Positions 8,116 through 16,380 of a stretch of DNA of 62,405 nt are shown piece by piece. The position numbers and the translations under genes were made by a program. Origin of the DNA: an uncultured Verrucomicrobiales bacterium. Lineage in GTDB: Bacteria > Verrucomicrobiota > Verrucomicrobiia > Verrucomicrobiales > Akkermansiaceae. The notes below the pieces were generated by a model. That model did no database searches and was not told where the DNA came from. It saw only the letters and a program-made list of their open reading frames with translations. The stretch is from assembly GCA_937901085.1 (NCBI GenBank), contig CALCHQ010000004.1:1-62405 (forward strand), read 5' to 3'. Within the stretch, counting starts at the first letter, position 1. The number at the start of each line of letters is the position of its first letter.

Positions 8116-9339
8116 TTACCCGCGGAACTTGGCTTTCTGGTGCTGCCAGATGGCAAAGGCTATGGTCAGCACATTGGGCAGCCAGAGGACGATATAGGGG
8201 GTGATGCCACCCGCCTTGCGGGATAATTCGCAGAATACCAGCGCCATGAAGTAGACGGCTGCCACCAGGATGCCGATGGCAAAGCCGGTGGAGGTGTCTT
8301 TGCGGCGCGCGGTGATGGCCAGCGGTACACCGATGAGGGAGAAGACGAAACAGGCGCAGGCAAAAGATGCTCGCTGGATGCCTTCGGTCTCGAATTCGCG
8401 GCGGGTCTTCTTGTTGACGTTGCGGTAGAAGTTCGATTCCTCGCGCAGTTCTGCCCAGAGCTTGCCCGCGCAGGGGAAGGAGGGGCTGCTGGTGGCAATG
8501 CGGGCGTATTTCTCAATCAGGGAAGCATCCTGCTGCTGGGCAAGTTCCAGTTTATCCAGCGCCACCGCGATTTCTGCATTGGTGAAACGGTTGGATTTGA
8601 ACTTGGTCTTGCTGCGGATGGGAATGTGAATCCGCAGGGGCATGACACCGATGGCCGGCATGTCGGTCATCGGTCCGTCGGCTCGTTCAATGCGGGCGTT
8701 TTTCAGCGTCAGCTCCAGGAGGCGGGACTTGAAGTCAAACTCGCCGATGATGGCGCTTTCGGCGTGAATGGCATCGAAATCTGCCCCGATGCTGCCGCCT
8801 CGCTCCAGGGGGTAGACGTGCAGCCCCTTCAGTTCATCGCCCTCGCGGTGTTCAATGTAAAGCTGGACCTTATCCAGCTTGGTCATGCTCTGGCTGGAGT
8901 TCAGCAGGTTGCGGGGGTTATCCATGGCGGCCTGGATGACCAGTTCGCTCATGGCGCGCTTGCCCTTGGGGGCTACTTCGATGTTGATGTAGTAGCAGAG
9001 GCCGGAGAGGACAAGCCCCATGCCTATGGCCGGTGCGCTGAGTCGCCACAGGCTCAGACCTGCCATGCGCATGGAGGTCAGTTCATTATCGGCTGCCAGT
9101 CGCCCATAGACCAGCAGTACGGCGGTGAGGAACCCCCACGGTACGGAAAAGGTGAGCGAGAAGGGAATAACCTGGACGATGAAGTCAAAAATGATGCTGG
9201 GAGGCGCGCCGCTTTCCACCAGGAGTTTGTGCAACTGCTTGAAAAGCTGACCCAGTAGCAGAAGCATAGTCAGCGACAGGACACCAAGGAAGGTGACGGA
9301 GATAAGTTGCTTGAGGATGTAGCGGTCAATTGTTTTCAT
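8116..9339 (-). CDS. lptF: LPS export permease LptF/LptG family
   Basis: This is a 407-residue YjgP/YjgQ-family permease. Three N-terminal transmembrane segments (from KTIDRYILKQL), a periplasmic jellyroll-like domain in the middle and three C-terminal segments match the LptB2FG inner-membrane subunit that passes LPS to the periplasmic bridge. The typical NELTSMRMAG coupling-helix region is present. A second family member lies at 21034-22395. Which is F and which is G is inferred: this one has the plain family architecture and the start typical of LptF. The gene is monocistronic, with its own promoter and a shared terminator. Confidence 0.85.
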   Translation of the reverse strand: MKTIDRYILKQLISVTFLGVLSLTMLLLLGQLFKQLHKLLVESGAPPSIIFDFIVQVIPFSLTFSVPWGFLTAVLLVYGRLAADNELTSMRMAGLSLWRLSAPAIGMGLVLSGLCYYINIEVAPKGKRAMSELVIQAAMDNPRNLLNSSQSMTKLDKVQLYIEHREGDELKGLHVYPLERGGSIGADFDAIHAESAIIGEFDFKSRLLELTLKNARIERADGPMTDMPAIGVMPLRIHIPIRSKTKFKSNRFTNAEIAVALDKLELAQQQDASLIEKYARIATSSPSFPCAGKLWAELREESNFYRNVNKKTRREFETEGIQRASFACACFVFSLIGVPLAITARRKDTSTGFAIGILVAAVYFMALVFCELSRKAGGITPYIVLWLPNVLTIAFAIWQHQKAKFRG

Positions 9340-9351
9340 TGCAACTCCCGT

Positions 9352-9379
9352 ATTCTAGCATAATTAATAGCTCTTGCAA
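9352..9379 (-). promoter_or_regulatory. Promoter of lptF
   Basis: On the minus strand, TTGCAA (9374-9379), a 16-bp spacer and TAGAAT (9352-9357). The -10 ends 12 nt before the ATG at 9339, so the leader is about 5 nt. Confidence 0.55.
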
Positions 9380-9444
9380 ACAGGAAAAATCAACTTTCTG
9401 TACTTTTTGATGAGCCTGTGCGGTGTCAGTCCTGCCATTTCCGC

Positions 9445-9473
9445 TTGCCTTGCATGGAACGACATAGTAAGAT
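9445..9473 (+). promoter_or_regulatory. Leaderless promoter of cdaA
   Basis: TTGCCT (9445-9450), a 17-bp spacer and TAAGAT (9468-9473). The -10 ends 6 nt before the ATG at 9480, so the expected transcription start is at the A of the start codon. Confidence 0.65.
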
Positions 9474-9479
9474 ACTGGC

Positions 9480-10268
9480 ATGACCTTACTTGAAATACTC
9501 AGAGCCATTTTTGAAATTCTGGTACTCTGGGCGCTGTTTTACCAACTTTACCGGGCGGTGAAGGACTCCCGCGCGGCGGCCATTCTGGCGGGGCTCATCG
9601 TCACGGTCATTCTGGGATATTTCCTGCTGGAACTGACGCACGCTGTGGTGTTGAAACAGCTGGCGGGGCTCATCATCGGGCCGGGTACCATTCTGGTCAT
9701 CCTCTTTCAGCCGGAGCTGCGTACGGCGCTGGCACGTTTCGGTTCCAATAAGTTCATTGCCAGACTGCTGGGTAACCAGCAGGAAAATCAGGACTTCGTC
9801 TCGCTGGTGCGTGAATCGGTCTCCTACCTGGTATCCAAGCGCTACGGCGCGTTGATTGCCATCTGCCGTTCCAATAAGCTGCAGGAGTACGCCAAGACGG
9901 GTACGGCGCTGGATGCCCAGTACACGCGCGAACTCATCGGTACGATTTTCATGCCCAAGACCCTGTTGCACGACGGTGCGGTGATTGTCAACAACGAACG
10001 CATTGTGGCCGCCGCCGCCATCCTTCCTGTTTCCAACCGCGAGCTGAAGGACCGCAGCATGGGGCTTCGCCACCGCGCCGGTATCGGCCTGGCTGAGGCC
10101 TCGGATGCCGTGGTCATCATCGTTTCCGAGGAAACAGGTTCTGTCTCTCTCGCCGTGGGCAATGTGGTGCAGCGAGACATCAACCTTGACCTCTTGTCCG
10201 AACGTTTAACCAAACTTCTTTATTCCTATGCGACACAGGATCAGATTGCGGAAATTTCTGACCACTAA
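9480..10268 (+). CDS. cdaA: Diadenylate cyclase CdaA
   Basis: This 262-residue membrane-bound cyclase makes the second messenger c-di-AMP from two ATP. Three hydrophobic segments in the first 85 residues are followed by the DAC domain, with both catalytic signatures visible: LLHDGAVIV (DGA) and MGLRHRAGIGLAE (RHR). SEETGSVSLA closes the domain. The length is typical of CdaA rather than DisA. The last 41 nt overlap the next small gene, which looks like a reduced CdaR. c-di-AMP usually governs potassium and osmolyte balance and envelope integrity; no receptor or phosphodiesterase of known type is adjacent. Confidence 0.95.
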   Translation: MTLLEILRAIFEILVLWALFYQLYRAVKDSRAAAILAGLIVTVILGYFLLELTHAVVLKQLAGLIIGPGTILVILFQPELRTALARFGSNKFIARLLGNQQENQDFVSLVRESVSYLVSKRYGALIAICRSNKLQEYAKTGTALDAQYTRELIGTIFMPKTLLHDGAVIVNNERIVAAAAILPVSNRELKDRSMGLRHRAGIGLAEASDAVVIIVSEETGSVSLAVGNVVQRDINLDLLSERLTKLLYSYATQDQIAEISDH

Positions 10269-10395
10269 CTGGCAGGCCAAGCTCATCTGCCTGGCCGCCG
10301 CCGTAGTGGTATGGCTCATGGTGAACCACCTGCTGGTGCGTGGTGCCAGCCCGGAGTGGAGTATTGATGACATCCGTCTTTCCATCCCCGAATAA
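10228..10395 (+). CDS. Tiny CdaR/YbbR-like membrane anchor without YbbR domains
   Basis: A 55-codon frame overlaps the end of cdaA by 41 nt in another frame. It encodes a basic N-terminus (MRHRIRLRKFL), then NWQAKLICLAAAVVVWLMVN, which is the typical N-terminal start and single membrane helix of CdaR/YbbR proteins, and a short tail ending IRLSIPE. CdaR normally has several extracytoplasmic YbbR domains and regulates CdaA; here the frame stops after about 20 extracytoplasmic residues. Position and helix sequence support a reduced CdaR, possibly helping CdaA insertion or regulation (inference). bioD begins 8 nt after its stop. Confidence 0.65.
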   Translation: MRHRIRLRKFLTTNWQAKLICLAAAVVVWLMVNHLLVRGASPEWSIDDIRLSIPE

Positions 10396-10403
10396 CGCCG
10401 CCG

Positions 10404-11039
10404 ATGAATGCTTATCTGATAGCCGGAACCGATGTGGGGGTGGGCAAGACCCATGTAATCTGTGCCTTGCTGCGGGATATGTCCCAGCGAGGTGTTGCCT
10501 GCATGGGCTGCAAGCCTGTTTCCTGCGGTGACCGCAAGGAACTGCGCGCCATGCGCGAGGCCGCCGGTGCGCCGACCATGAGCCTGGATGCCCTCAACCC
10601 GCTCTTTCTGCGTACCGCGGCAGACCCGCGCGTGGGTTCTTCGTTCGAGAACCGTTCCGTCTGCGTAGAAGGACTGGCCTCTGCGGTGGAAGCCTTGAAG
10701 CCCTCATACGACACCCTGCTCATCGAGGGGACAGGAGGCTGGGAGACGCCCCTTGCTCCGGGGCAGACGATGGCGGCGCTGGCAACAGCGCTGCAGTTGC
10801 CTGTACTGCTGGTGGTGAGCAACCGCCAGGGCGCGGTGAACCAGGCCATCCTGACGCTTCGCGCCATTCAGGCCAGCGGTCTGGTGTGCCGCGGCATCAT
10901 CCTCAACCAGCAGCAGGAGGAGTGGGATACCGCTGCGGTGACCAACCGCGCTATGCTGGAGGAATATACGGGTATCCCCGTGCTGGCCGAGCTGATTCAC
11001 GGTGAGGACGTGCTGGATGCCGCTTCTGTGCTGGTCTGA
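10404..11039 (+). CDS. bioD: ATP-dependent dethiobiotin synthetase
   Basis: This 211-residue P-loop enzyme closes the ureido ring of dethiobiotin from diaminopelargonic acid, CO2 and ATP, the penultimate step of biotin synthesis. Visible motifs are GTDVGVGKT (nucleotide binding), CKPVSCG (substrate lysine) and LLIEGTGGWETPL. Length is normal. It follows the CdaR-like gene by 8 nt and probably shares the cdaA transcript. No bioA, bioB or bioF is nearby, which is unusual for biotin genes. Confidence 0.93.
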   Translation: MNAYLIAGTDVGVGKTHVICALLRDMSQRGVACMGCKPVSCGDRKELRAMREAAGAPTMSLDALNPLFLRTAADPRVGSSFENRSVCVEGLASAVEALKPSYDTLLIEGTGGWETPLAPGQTMAALATALQLPVLLVVSNRQGAVNQAILTLRAIQASGLVCRGIILNQQQEEWDTAAVTNRAMLEEYTGIPVLAELIHGEDVLDAASVLV

Positions 11040-11065
11040 CGCCAGATGCTGTTATTCTGATGCAG

Positions 11066-11100
11066 AACACCCCCGGTTCAGGAAGAACCGGGGGTGTTTT
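11066..11100. terminator. Bidirectional terminator, bioD / HU
   Basis: A 14-bp perfect stem, AACACCCCCGGTTC (11066-11079) with GAACCGGGGGTGTT (11085-11098), has a 5-nt loop and ends in TTTT; the other strand ends in a weaker run. Confidence 0.9.
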
Positions 11101-11119
11101 CTATGGTGAAATGGATTCT

Positions 11120-11389
11120 TTAGTTAGCCTTGAGGGCAGAGGAAGCCTTGAAGGTCACCACGGAGCTGGCGGGAATGGTCATGGCTTCGCCCGTGCGGGG
11201 GTTGCGACCAGTACGGGCCGGGCGGCTCTTGGTCTCGAAGGTGCCGAAACCAACGAGCTGTACCTTTTCGGAGGCAACAGCTTTGGTGATGGCGGTAAGG
11301 GTGGCGTTCAAAGCCTCGGCGGCGCACTTCTTGGTAGCGTCCGGGCCGAGTTCCTTCTGGATGGCGTCGATGAGCTGAGTCTTGTTCAT
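11120..11389 (-). CDS. hup: HU family nucleoid protein
   Basis: This 89-residue histone-like protein begins MNKTQLIDAIQ, the standard HU start. It carries the GFGTFETKSRPARTGRNP arm that wraps DNA and the family C-terminus (PASSVVTFKAS). It binds DNA as a dimer without strong sequence preference and shapes the nucleoid. It is a single gene with its own promoter and terminator, in keeping with high expression. Confidence 0.96.
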   Translation of the reverse strand: MNKTQLIDAIQKELGPDATKKCAAEALNATLTAITKAVASEKVQLVGFGTFETKSRPARTGRNPRTGEAMTIPASSVVTFKASSALKAN

Positions 11390-11417
11390 AGTATGAGGGG
11401 AATTCAGTGACGCGCAG

Positions 11418-11447
11418 AATATATCACACCTAAATGCTTCAACGCAA
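11418..11447 (-). promoter_or_regulatory. Possible promoter of the HU gene
   Basis: On the minus strand, TTGCGT (11442-11447), an 18-bp spacer and TATATT (11418-11423). The -10 lies 28 nt before the ATG at 11389, so this gene would have a normal leader of about 20 nt. Confidence 0.45.
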
Positions 11448-11467
11448 GCAATAAATGCGTTTCTTTC

Positions 11468-11503
11468 AAAAAAAAGACAGCAGATTTGATTTTCTGGCCT
11501 GTC
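11468..11503 (-). terminator. Terminator of the usp-to-phosphoesterase operon
   Basis: On the minus strand a bulged stem (GACAG then CAGA, loop AAATCAAA, TCTG then CTGTC) is followed by eight U residues (A8 at 11468-11475). It starts at the stop codon of the last gene. Confidence 0.7.
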
Positions 11504-12287
11504 AGCTGTACTTTCTGTAGGAAATCAACCGAGCGTCCCTCATATCAACAACATACGGAGTTGCGTGGCGGAACCATGCGCCGGTGTTGAGAATTCGCCG
11601 TTTTCCGAAGCGCCAGCTGCCGGAACGGTGCAGATGCCCGAAGATGACGGTTTCGGCAGCGGGGAAGAAACGGCGGGCAAATTGCTCGCAGCGCCGCCCG
11701 CAGGTGAGCCAGCTCCACACGATGCCCATGGGGCGTTGCGGTGGCCAGAAACAATGCAGGAATCCCCGCAGAAGGGGGTTGGAAATTCCCTCCCGCCGCA
11801 TCACTGGGGGCGTGAGCTGGCACATGGCGCGGGAGAGTTCCAGTCGGCGTTCCAGATTCTCATCGGCATCTGGGAAGCCGGCAATGAGTTTTTTACAGGC
11901 CTGCTTGTGATGCAGGTATTCCCAGCTCCAGGGGGCTACTTCCTTATGCAGGGCGTGGCCATGCATAGCCACCACCCGGCCCCCCCAGAAAGAGGCCAGC
12001 AGAATGGGGGTGTCCGGGTCATGATTGCCGGAAATCTCGACCAGTTCCACGCCGTTTTCGCGGCAGAGGGCGCGCAGTTCCTCGCGCGCGACCACACCTT
12101 GCTCCAGCCAGCTGCAGGGGCGGGTTTCGGCCATGTCGCCCACGACCACCAGCATGCTGACACCTTGCAGCAGCGCCTTGAGTTGCTGCACAGGCGGGGC
12201 TTCGCACCGCTCATGCCCCAGGTGCAGGTCCGAAATGAACCTGACAAGTGCGCCTTCCGGCGGGTCGATGTGGGCGATGCAGCTCAT
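11502..12287 (-). CDS. Calcineurin-like metallophosphoesterase
   Basis: This 261-residue protein has the full metallophosphoesterase motif set: FISDLHLG (D-x-H), VVVGDMAE (GD), SGNHDPD (GNHD), MHGHALH and FGHLHRSGSW (GHxH). It probably binds two metal ions and cleaves a phosphoester. The substrate is not evident. A UDP-2,3-diacylglucosamine hydrolase (LpxH-like) role is conceivable but unproven. It is the last gene of a five-gene operon, 13 nt after rlmB, and ends in an intrinsic terminator. Confidence 0.8.
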   Translation of the reverse strand: MSCIAHIDPPEGALVRFISDLHLGHERCEAPPVQQLKALLQGVSMLVVVGDMAETRPCSWLEQGVVAREELRALCRENGVELVEISGNHDPDTPILLASFWGGRVVAMHGHALHKEVAPWSWEYLHHKQACKKLIAGFPDADENLERRLELSRAMCQLTPPVMRREGISNPLLRGFLHCFWPPQRPMGIVWSWLTCGRRCEQFARRFFPAAETVIFGHLHRSGSWRFGKRRILNTGAWFRHATPYVVDMRDARLISYRKYS

Positions 12288-12300
12288 GAGCAGATGCGGA

Positions 12301-12897
12301 TTACTGGAGACGCTGGCGCACGGCTTCGTACAGACAGACCCCCGTTGCCACCGATACGTTCAGGCAGGGAACCTTGCCGGCCATGGGGATGCGTACCAGG
12401 AAATCGCAGTTTTCTTCTGTGAGGCGGCGCATGCCGTCACCCTCGGCTCCCATGACCAGGGCAATGCCGCCCTTGAAGTCGATGTCGTACACGGAGCGGT
12501 CGCCGTGGTCGGAGGTGCCGACAAACCAGATGCCGGCATCCTTCATCTGATTCATGGTGCGCGCCAGGTTGGTCACCTGCACAAAGGGGACATTCTCTGC
12601 CGCCCCTACGGACACGCGCAGCACTGTTTCGGTGATGCCTACGGACTTGTCCTTGGGAGCAATGACGGCGGCTACACCCGCGCCATCGGCGGTGCGCAGA
12701 ATGGCCCCCAGATTGTGGGGGTCCTGCACGCAGTCCAGAACCAGGTACAGCCCCTGGGGCTGTTCTGCCAGAATATCCTGCAAATCGCCCTCCGGGCGGG
12801 GCCTGACTACGATGGTGGCGGCAGGTTTCTTTTCAAAACGGGCTTCTGTCTTAGCGGTGTGCTTGTTGGCACGGGCCGTACGGTCGTTGAATTTCAT
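12301..12897 (-). CDS. rlmB: SpoU/TrmH family RNA 2'-O-methyltransferase (RlmB-like)
   Basis: This 198-residue SPOUT enzyme methylates a ribose in structured RNA, most likely 23S rRNA (RlmB type). The three SpoU motifs are clear: DPHNLGAILRTADGAG, ALVMGAEGDGMRRLTEENCD and IPMAGKVPCLNVSVATGVCL. The N-terminal RNA-binding domain is shorter than in E. coli RlmB (243 residues), leaving a basic tail of about 35 residues, so the exact target is uncertain. Its ATG overlaps the tcdA stop by 4 nt (ATGA), implying translational coupling. Confidence 0.87.
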   Translation of the reverse strand: MKFNDRTARANKHTAKTEARFEKKPAATIVVRPRPEGDLQDILAEQPQGLYLVLDCVQDPHNLGAILRTADGAGVAAVIAPKDKSVGITETVLRVSVGAAENVPFVQVTNLARTMNQMKDAGIWFVGTSDHGDRSVYDIDFKGGIALVMGAEGDGMRRLTEENCDFLVRIPMAGKVPCLNVSVATGVCLYEAVRQRLQ

Positions 12898-13673
12898 GCT
12901 TGGTCTTGTGTTAAAATGTTCAGGGCTTCCCCGGCCATCATGAAACCGAAGGTGCCGGTGATGTGTGTGGCAGAGCCGAAGCCGCTGGCGCAGCCGATGC
13001 CGCCTTTCTGGTGTGCTTCGCGTTCACAGCTCACGGTACCGTCGCATTTCGGGAAGCGCGGACGTTCAGGGGAGTAGACGCAGCGAATGCCGATTTCCGG
13101 GCATTTGTCCTGCAGGGGGAGTGCGTATTCTTTCCGCAGGGTCTTGCGAAGCTGGGAGAGCATGTTGTCGCCTCCGCTGCGCGCCAGATCGGCCACGGAG
13201 ATGCAGCCTGCATCGATGCGTCCGCCAGCGCCGCCGCAGGTAATCAGGGGAATGCCGCGCTTGTAGCATTCGGCAATGAGATGGGCTTTCGGGCGCATGC
13301 TGTCGATGGCATCGATGACTACATCCGGCTGGGTATCAAAGAGCCTTTCCGGCCTGGAGACGGTATAGAATGCCATGATTTCCTCCACCTGCACCGCGGG
13401 GTTGATGGCCCGCAGGCGTTCGCCCATGGCTTCCACCTTGGCGCGGCCGTAGTTGCTGCCCAGCGCGTGAATCTGCCTATTGGTGTTGGTGATGCAGAGG
13501 TCATCCATATCCAGCAGGATGATGGTGCCCACGCCGCTGCGTGCCAGGGCTTCAGCCGCCCAGGAACCTACGCCGCCGATGCCTACGACCGCTACGCGTG
13601 CCTGCGCCAGCCGCTCGGCAGGTTGCACTCCGTACAGGCGGGCAATGCCGCCGAATCGTTCCACGTCCATCAT
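12894..13673 (-). CDS. tcdA: tRNA threonylcarbamoyladenosine dehydratase
   Basis: This 259-residue E1-like ThiF-fold protein begins MMDVERFGGIARLYG. The nucleotide-binding loop VVGIGGVGSWAAEALARSG and the DMDDLCITNTNRQ stretch match TcdA/CsdL, which cyclises t6A37 of tRNA to ct6A using ATP. The frame extends upstream, but the ATG at 13673 overlaps the ymdB stop codon by 4 nt and gives the family's usual length. Both ends are ATGA overlaps, a strong sign of coupled translation in this operon. Confidence 0.9.
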   Translation of the reverse strand: MMDVERFGGIARLYGVQPAERLAQARVAVVGIGGVGSWAAEALARSGVGTIILLDMDDLCITNTNRQIHALGSNYGRAKVEAMGERLRAINPAVQVEEIMAFYTVSRPERLFDTQPDVVIDAIDSMRPKAHLIAECYKRGIPLITCGGAGGRIDAGCISVADLARSGGDNMLSQLRKTLRKEYALPLQDKCPEIGIRCVYSPERPRFPKCDGTVSCEREAHQKGGIGCASGFGSATHITGTFGFMMAGEALNILTQDQA

Positions 13674-14464
13674 TTCTCGTCGTATATGCGGGTGATTCGT
13701 TCCATGCGGGTCGCCTTGCCAGTGGCGGTATCCACCTCGATGATAACTCCGTTCACCATGGCCGGGAACCCGGCGATGGGGAAGCGGTTGGGTAAGTTGG
13801 TGATAAGGCCTTGCAGCACGCTGGCGGCATCGCGCCCGATGACACCGTCGCAGCTGCCGCACATGCCGGCATCGGTCAGGTAGGCGGTGCCGCCGGGCAG
13901 AATGCGCTCATCGGCGGTCTGGACATGCGTGTGGGTGCCGATGACGGCGCTGGCGATGCCATCCATACGGTAGCCCATGGCGATTTTCTCGCTGGTGGTT
14001 TCGCCGTGAAAGTCCACCAGGATGGCCTGAGCCCCGGCTTCTCGCAGCCGCAGGACTTCATCGTAGCCCTGGGTGTAGGGGTTTTCAGCGCCGGGGCGCA
14101 TGAATGTCCGCCCCTGCAGGCAGAGGACACCCAGCCGCCCGGCCGGGGTGTCGATGACGCAGCTGCCGGAACCTGGGGTACCGGGCTGGAGGTTGAAGGG
14201 GCGCAGGACATTGGGTGTTTCGGGCAGCCAGGAAATCAGGTCAGATTGATCCCATACATGGTCGCCCAGGGTGATGACATGCACCCCGTGTTCCATGAAC
14301 TCGCGTGCCAGCCGGGGGATGATACCTTTGCCGCCTGCTGCATTTTCGCCGTTGACGACGACGGCATCAACCCCGTACTCAGCCCGGAGTTCAGGCAGAG
14401 CCTGGTATAAGGCGCAGCGGCCCGGCTCGCCCACGACATCTCCCAGAAACAGGATGACCATCAA
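13670..14464 (-). CDS. ymdB: YmdB-family metallophosphoesterase
   Basis: This 264-residue protein matches the YmdB/TIGR00282 group of 2',3'-cyclic-nucleotide phosphodiesterases. It starts ILFLGDVVGEPGR, then has VVNGENAAGGKGI, LGDHVWDQ, VDFHGETTSEK and VIGTHTHVQTADE, supplying the metal ligands. Members form oligomers and influence RNA metabolism in Firmicutes. Here it sits between the universal stress protein and tcdA, overlapping each by 4 nt, so an RNA-linked role is plausible (inference). Confidence 0.92.
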   Translation of the reverse strand: MMVILFLGDVVGEPGRCALYQALPELRAEYGVDAVVVNGENAAGGKGIIPRLAREFMEHGVHVITLGDHVWDQSDLISWLPETPNVLRPFNLQPGTPGSGSCVIDTPAGRLGVLCLQGRTFMRPGAENPYTQGYDEVLRLREAGAQAILVDFHGETTSEKIAMGYRMDGIASAVIGTHTHVQTADERILPGGTAYLTDAGMCGSCDGVIGRDAASVLQGLITNLPNRFPIAGFPAMVNGVIIEVDTATGKATRMERITRIYDEK

Positions 14465-14967
14465 TGTCTGGTGTTAGGGCCGCAGGGGACTACCGTTACC
14501 GGGATGCTGGCTGCACGTACCAGTTTTTCTGCGGTGTTGCCCAGCAGAATGGAGGTGAGCAGGGAATGGTGACGGTTGCCGATGACCAGCTGGGTGATGT
14601 TGTGGCGGTTGCAGAACTGGTGGACACAGTCCACGATGTCGTCGCTTTCTTCGGCCTTGGCATAAATCGGGATGCCCCATTTCTTGCTGATCTGCTCGCC
14701 GAGCTGCTTGGCGCGGGCATCGGCAATGGCCAGCACGGCCTGGCACGCGTCCATGCGCTGGTAGTCCACATTGGGCAGGTTGCCGGGGATGTCTCCTGCC
14801 CCCATGTTGCTGCCACCAGTGAGGCTGCCGGCGGCATCAATGATGCAGGGCTCGACGGCATGCAACAGGTACATCTTACCGCCGGTCTTGCATACCATTT
14901 CGGCGGCAAAATCCAGCACAGCCTGCCCTTCTTCTGAAAAATCGGTTGCTGCTAATATTCTGACCAT
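14461..14967 (-). CDS. Universal stress protein (UspA family)
   Basis: This 168-residue UspA-fold protein begins MVRILAATDFSEEG, the family's first strand and loop. The C-terminal nucleotide loop reads VIGNRHHSLLTSILLGNTAE. The final GNT is conserved, but the second glycine of the usual G-x-x-G is His, so ATP binding is uncertain. It heads the operon usp-ymdB-tcdA-rlmB-phosphoesterase, with a leaderless promoter placing transcription start at its ATG. Confidence 0.88.
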   Translation of the reverse strand: MVRILAATDFSEEGQAVLDFAAEMVCKTGGKMYLLHAVEPCIIDAAGSLTGGSNMGAGDIPGNLPNVDYQRMDACQAVLAIADARAKQLGEQISKKWGIPIYAKAEESDDIVDCVHQFCNRHNITQLVIGNRHHSLLTSILLGNTAEKLVRAASIPVTVVPCGPNTRH

Positions 14968-14973
14968 GCCCCC

Positions 14974-15002
14974 ATACTAGCATGCTTTAACATCTTAGCC
15001 AA
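14974..15002 (-). promoter_or_regulatory. Leaderless promoter of the usp operon
   Basis: On the minus strand, TTGGCT (14997-15002), a 17-bp spacer and TAGTAT (14974-14979). The -10 ends 6 nt before the ATG at 14967. Confidence 0.6.
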
Positions 15003-15034
15003 GAATAAAGTGACAGCCTTTTCCACGCCAGCGT

Positions 15035-15062
15035 AAAAAAAGCCGCCTGTTGCCAGGCGGCT
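15035..15062 (-). terminator. Terminator of lysA
   Basis: On the minus strand a 9-bp stem (AGCCGCCTG with CAGGCGGCT, 4-nt loop, 15041-15062) is followed by a run of six to seven U residues. Confidence 0.88.
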
Positions 15063-15090
15063 GAAACGGGGTTATGGCGGGGGCTTCGGC

Positions 15091-16377
15091 TCAGCCGGGC
15101 AGGCATTCGCCTTCCACCATCTGTTCCAGCGTCTGGCGGTGGCGGATGATGCTCCACTTGTCGCCATCGACCAGCACTTCGGCAGCCAGCGGGCGGGAGT
15201 TATAGGTGGAGGCCATGCTGAAGCCATAGGCTCCGGCGCTGAGTTCGGCCAGCACTTCGCCCGGCTTTACATCGGCGATACGGCGGTTCTGCGCCTGGAA
15301 ATCACCCGATTCGCAGATGGGGCCTACGATGTCGGCCACGATGTCGTCGCCGCTGTGTTCCTGCACGGGCCAGATTTCGTGGTATCCTTCATACAGGGCA
15401 GGGCGGATGATGTCGTTCATGCCGGCATCAATCATCTTGAAGGTCTTGGCTTCGCCTTTCTTTTCGTAGATGCAGGTGGTGAGCAGAGCCGCAGCATTGC
15501 CTACGAGCCGGCGTCCCGGTTCCACCAGGATGCGGATGCCCAGCGGTTGCAGCAGGGGGATGATGGCATCGGCGTAGCTCTGAATGGTAATCTGCTCCGG
15601 GTGGGCATCCCACCATGCCTGCCGGCCGGAGGCGAGGCAGCCCTCGTACACAATGCCGATGCCACCGCCGATGGACCAGAACTCAATGTTGTAGAGCGCC
15701 ATGAACTTCCTGACGATGGGCAGCACCTTTTCGATGGCATCGACAAAGGGTTGCTTTTCCGTCAGCTGGGAGCCGATGTGCATTTGCAGCCCCTTGATGT
15801 GCAGGTGGGTCATTTCGGCGGCGATGGTGGCGTAGACTTCCTCAATGCGGGTGATGTCGACCCCGAATTTGTTTTCGTTCGTTCCGGTGGTGATGTATTT
15901 GTGCGTGTGGGCATCGACATGCGGATTGACGCGGACGGCTACGGGGGCTTTCACGCCCATTTCACCCGCGATGCGGTTGATTTCCCGCAACTCGTTCTCG
16001 CTTTCGCAGTTGAAACAGTATATGTTCTGCTCCAGGGCGTAGCGGATTTCCGGCTCGGTCTTGGCTACGCCGGCGTAGGTGCAGAGGGTGGGGTCTCCAC
16101 CGGCGTTGATGACGCGCCAGAGTTCGCCGCCGGAAACGATGTCGAAGCCGGCTCCCTGCCGGGCCATGAGGTTGAGGATGGCCTTGCTGGAGCAGGCCTT
16201 GACCGCATAGGCGACATGGGCATTGATGGGTGCGAGGGCGTTGCGGAATTCGGCAAGGTCATCCGCAAGGGTCTTCTTGCTGTAAACAAAGACGGGCGTG
16301 CCGACGGCGGCGGCTATATCGGACAGTCTGACATCTTCGCAGCAGAGGGAACCGTTCTTGTAGGCAAACGAATGCAT
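15091..16377 (-). CDS. lysA: Diaminopimelate decarboxylase
   Basis: This 428-residue fold-type III PLP enzyme performs the last lysine step, meso-diaminopimelate to lysine plus CO2. The PLP lysine is in HVAYAVKACSS, the PLP-phosphate glycines in SIGGGIGIVYEG, and the active-site cysteine motif is GPICESGDF. EPGRRLVGNAAAL also matches the family. Length is normal. It is 3 nt downstream of the AI-2E-family transporter gene and ends at a strong terminator, so the two form an operon. Confidence 0.96.
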   Translation of the reverse strand: MHSFAYKNGSLCCEDVRLSDIAAAVGTPVFVYSKKTLADDLAEFRNALAPINAHVAYAVKACSSKAILNLMARQGAGFDIVSGGELWRVINAGGDPTLCTYAGVAKTEPEIRYALEQNIYCFNCESENELREINRIAGEMGVKAPVAVRVNPHVDAHTHKYITTGTNENKFGVDITRIEEVYATIAAEMTHLHIKGLQMHIGSQLTEKQPFVDAIEKVLPIVRKFMALYNIEFWSIGGGIGIVYEGCLASGRQAWWDAHPEQITIQSYADAIIPLLQPLGIRILVEPGRRLVGNAAALLTTCIYEKKGEAKTFKMIDAGMNDIIRPALYEGYHEIWPVQEHSGDDIVADIVGPICESGDFQAQNRRIADVKPGEVLAELSAGAYGFSMASTYNSRPLAAEVLVDGDKWSIIRHRQTLEQMVEGECLPG

Positions 16378-16380
16378 GAT

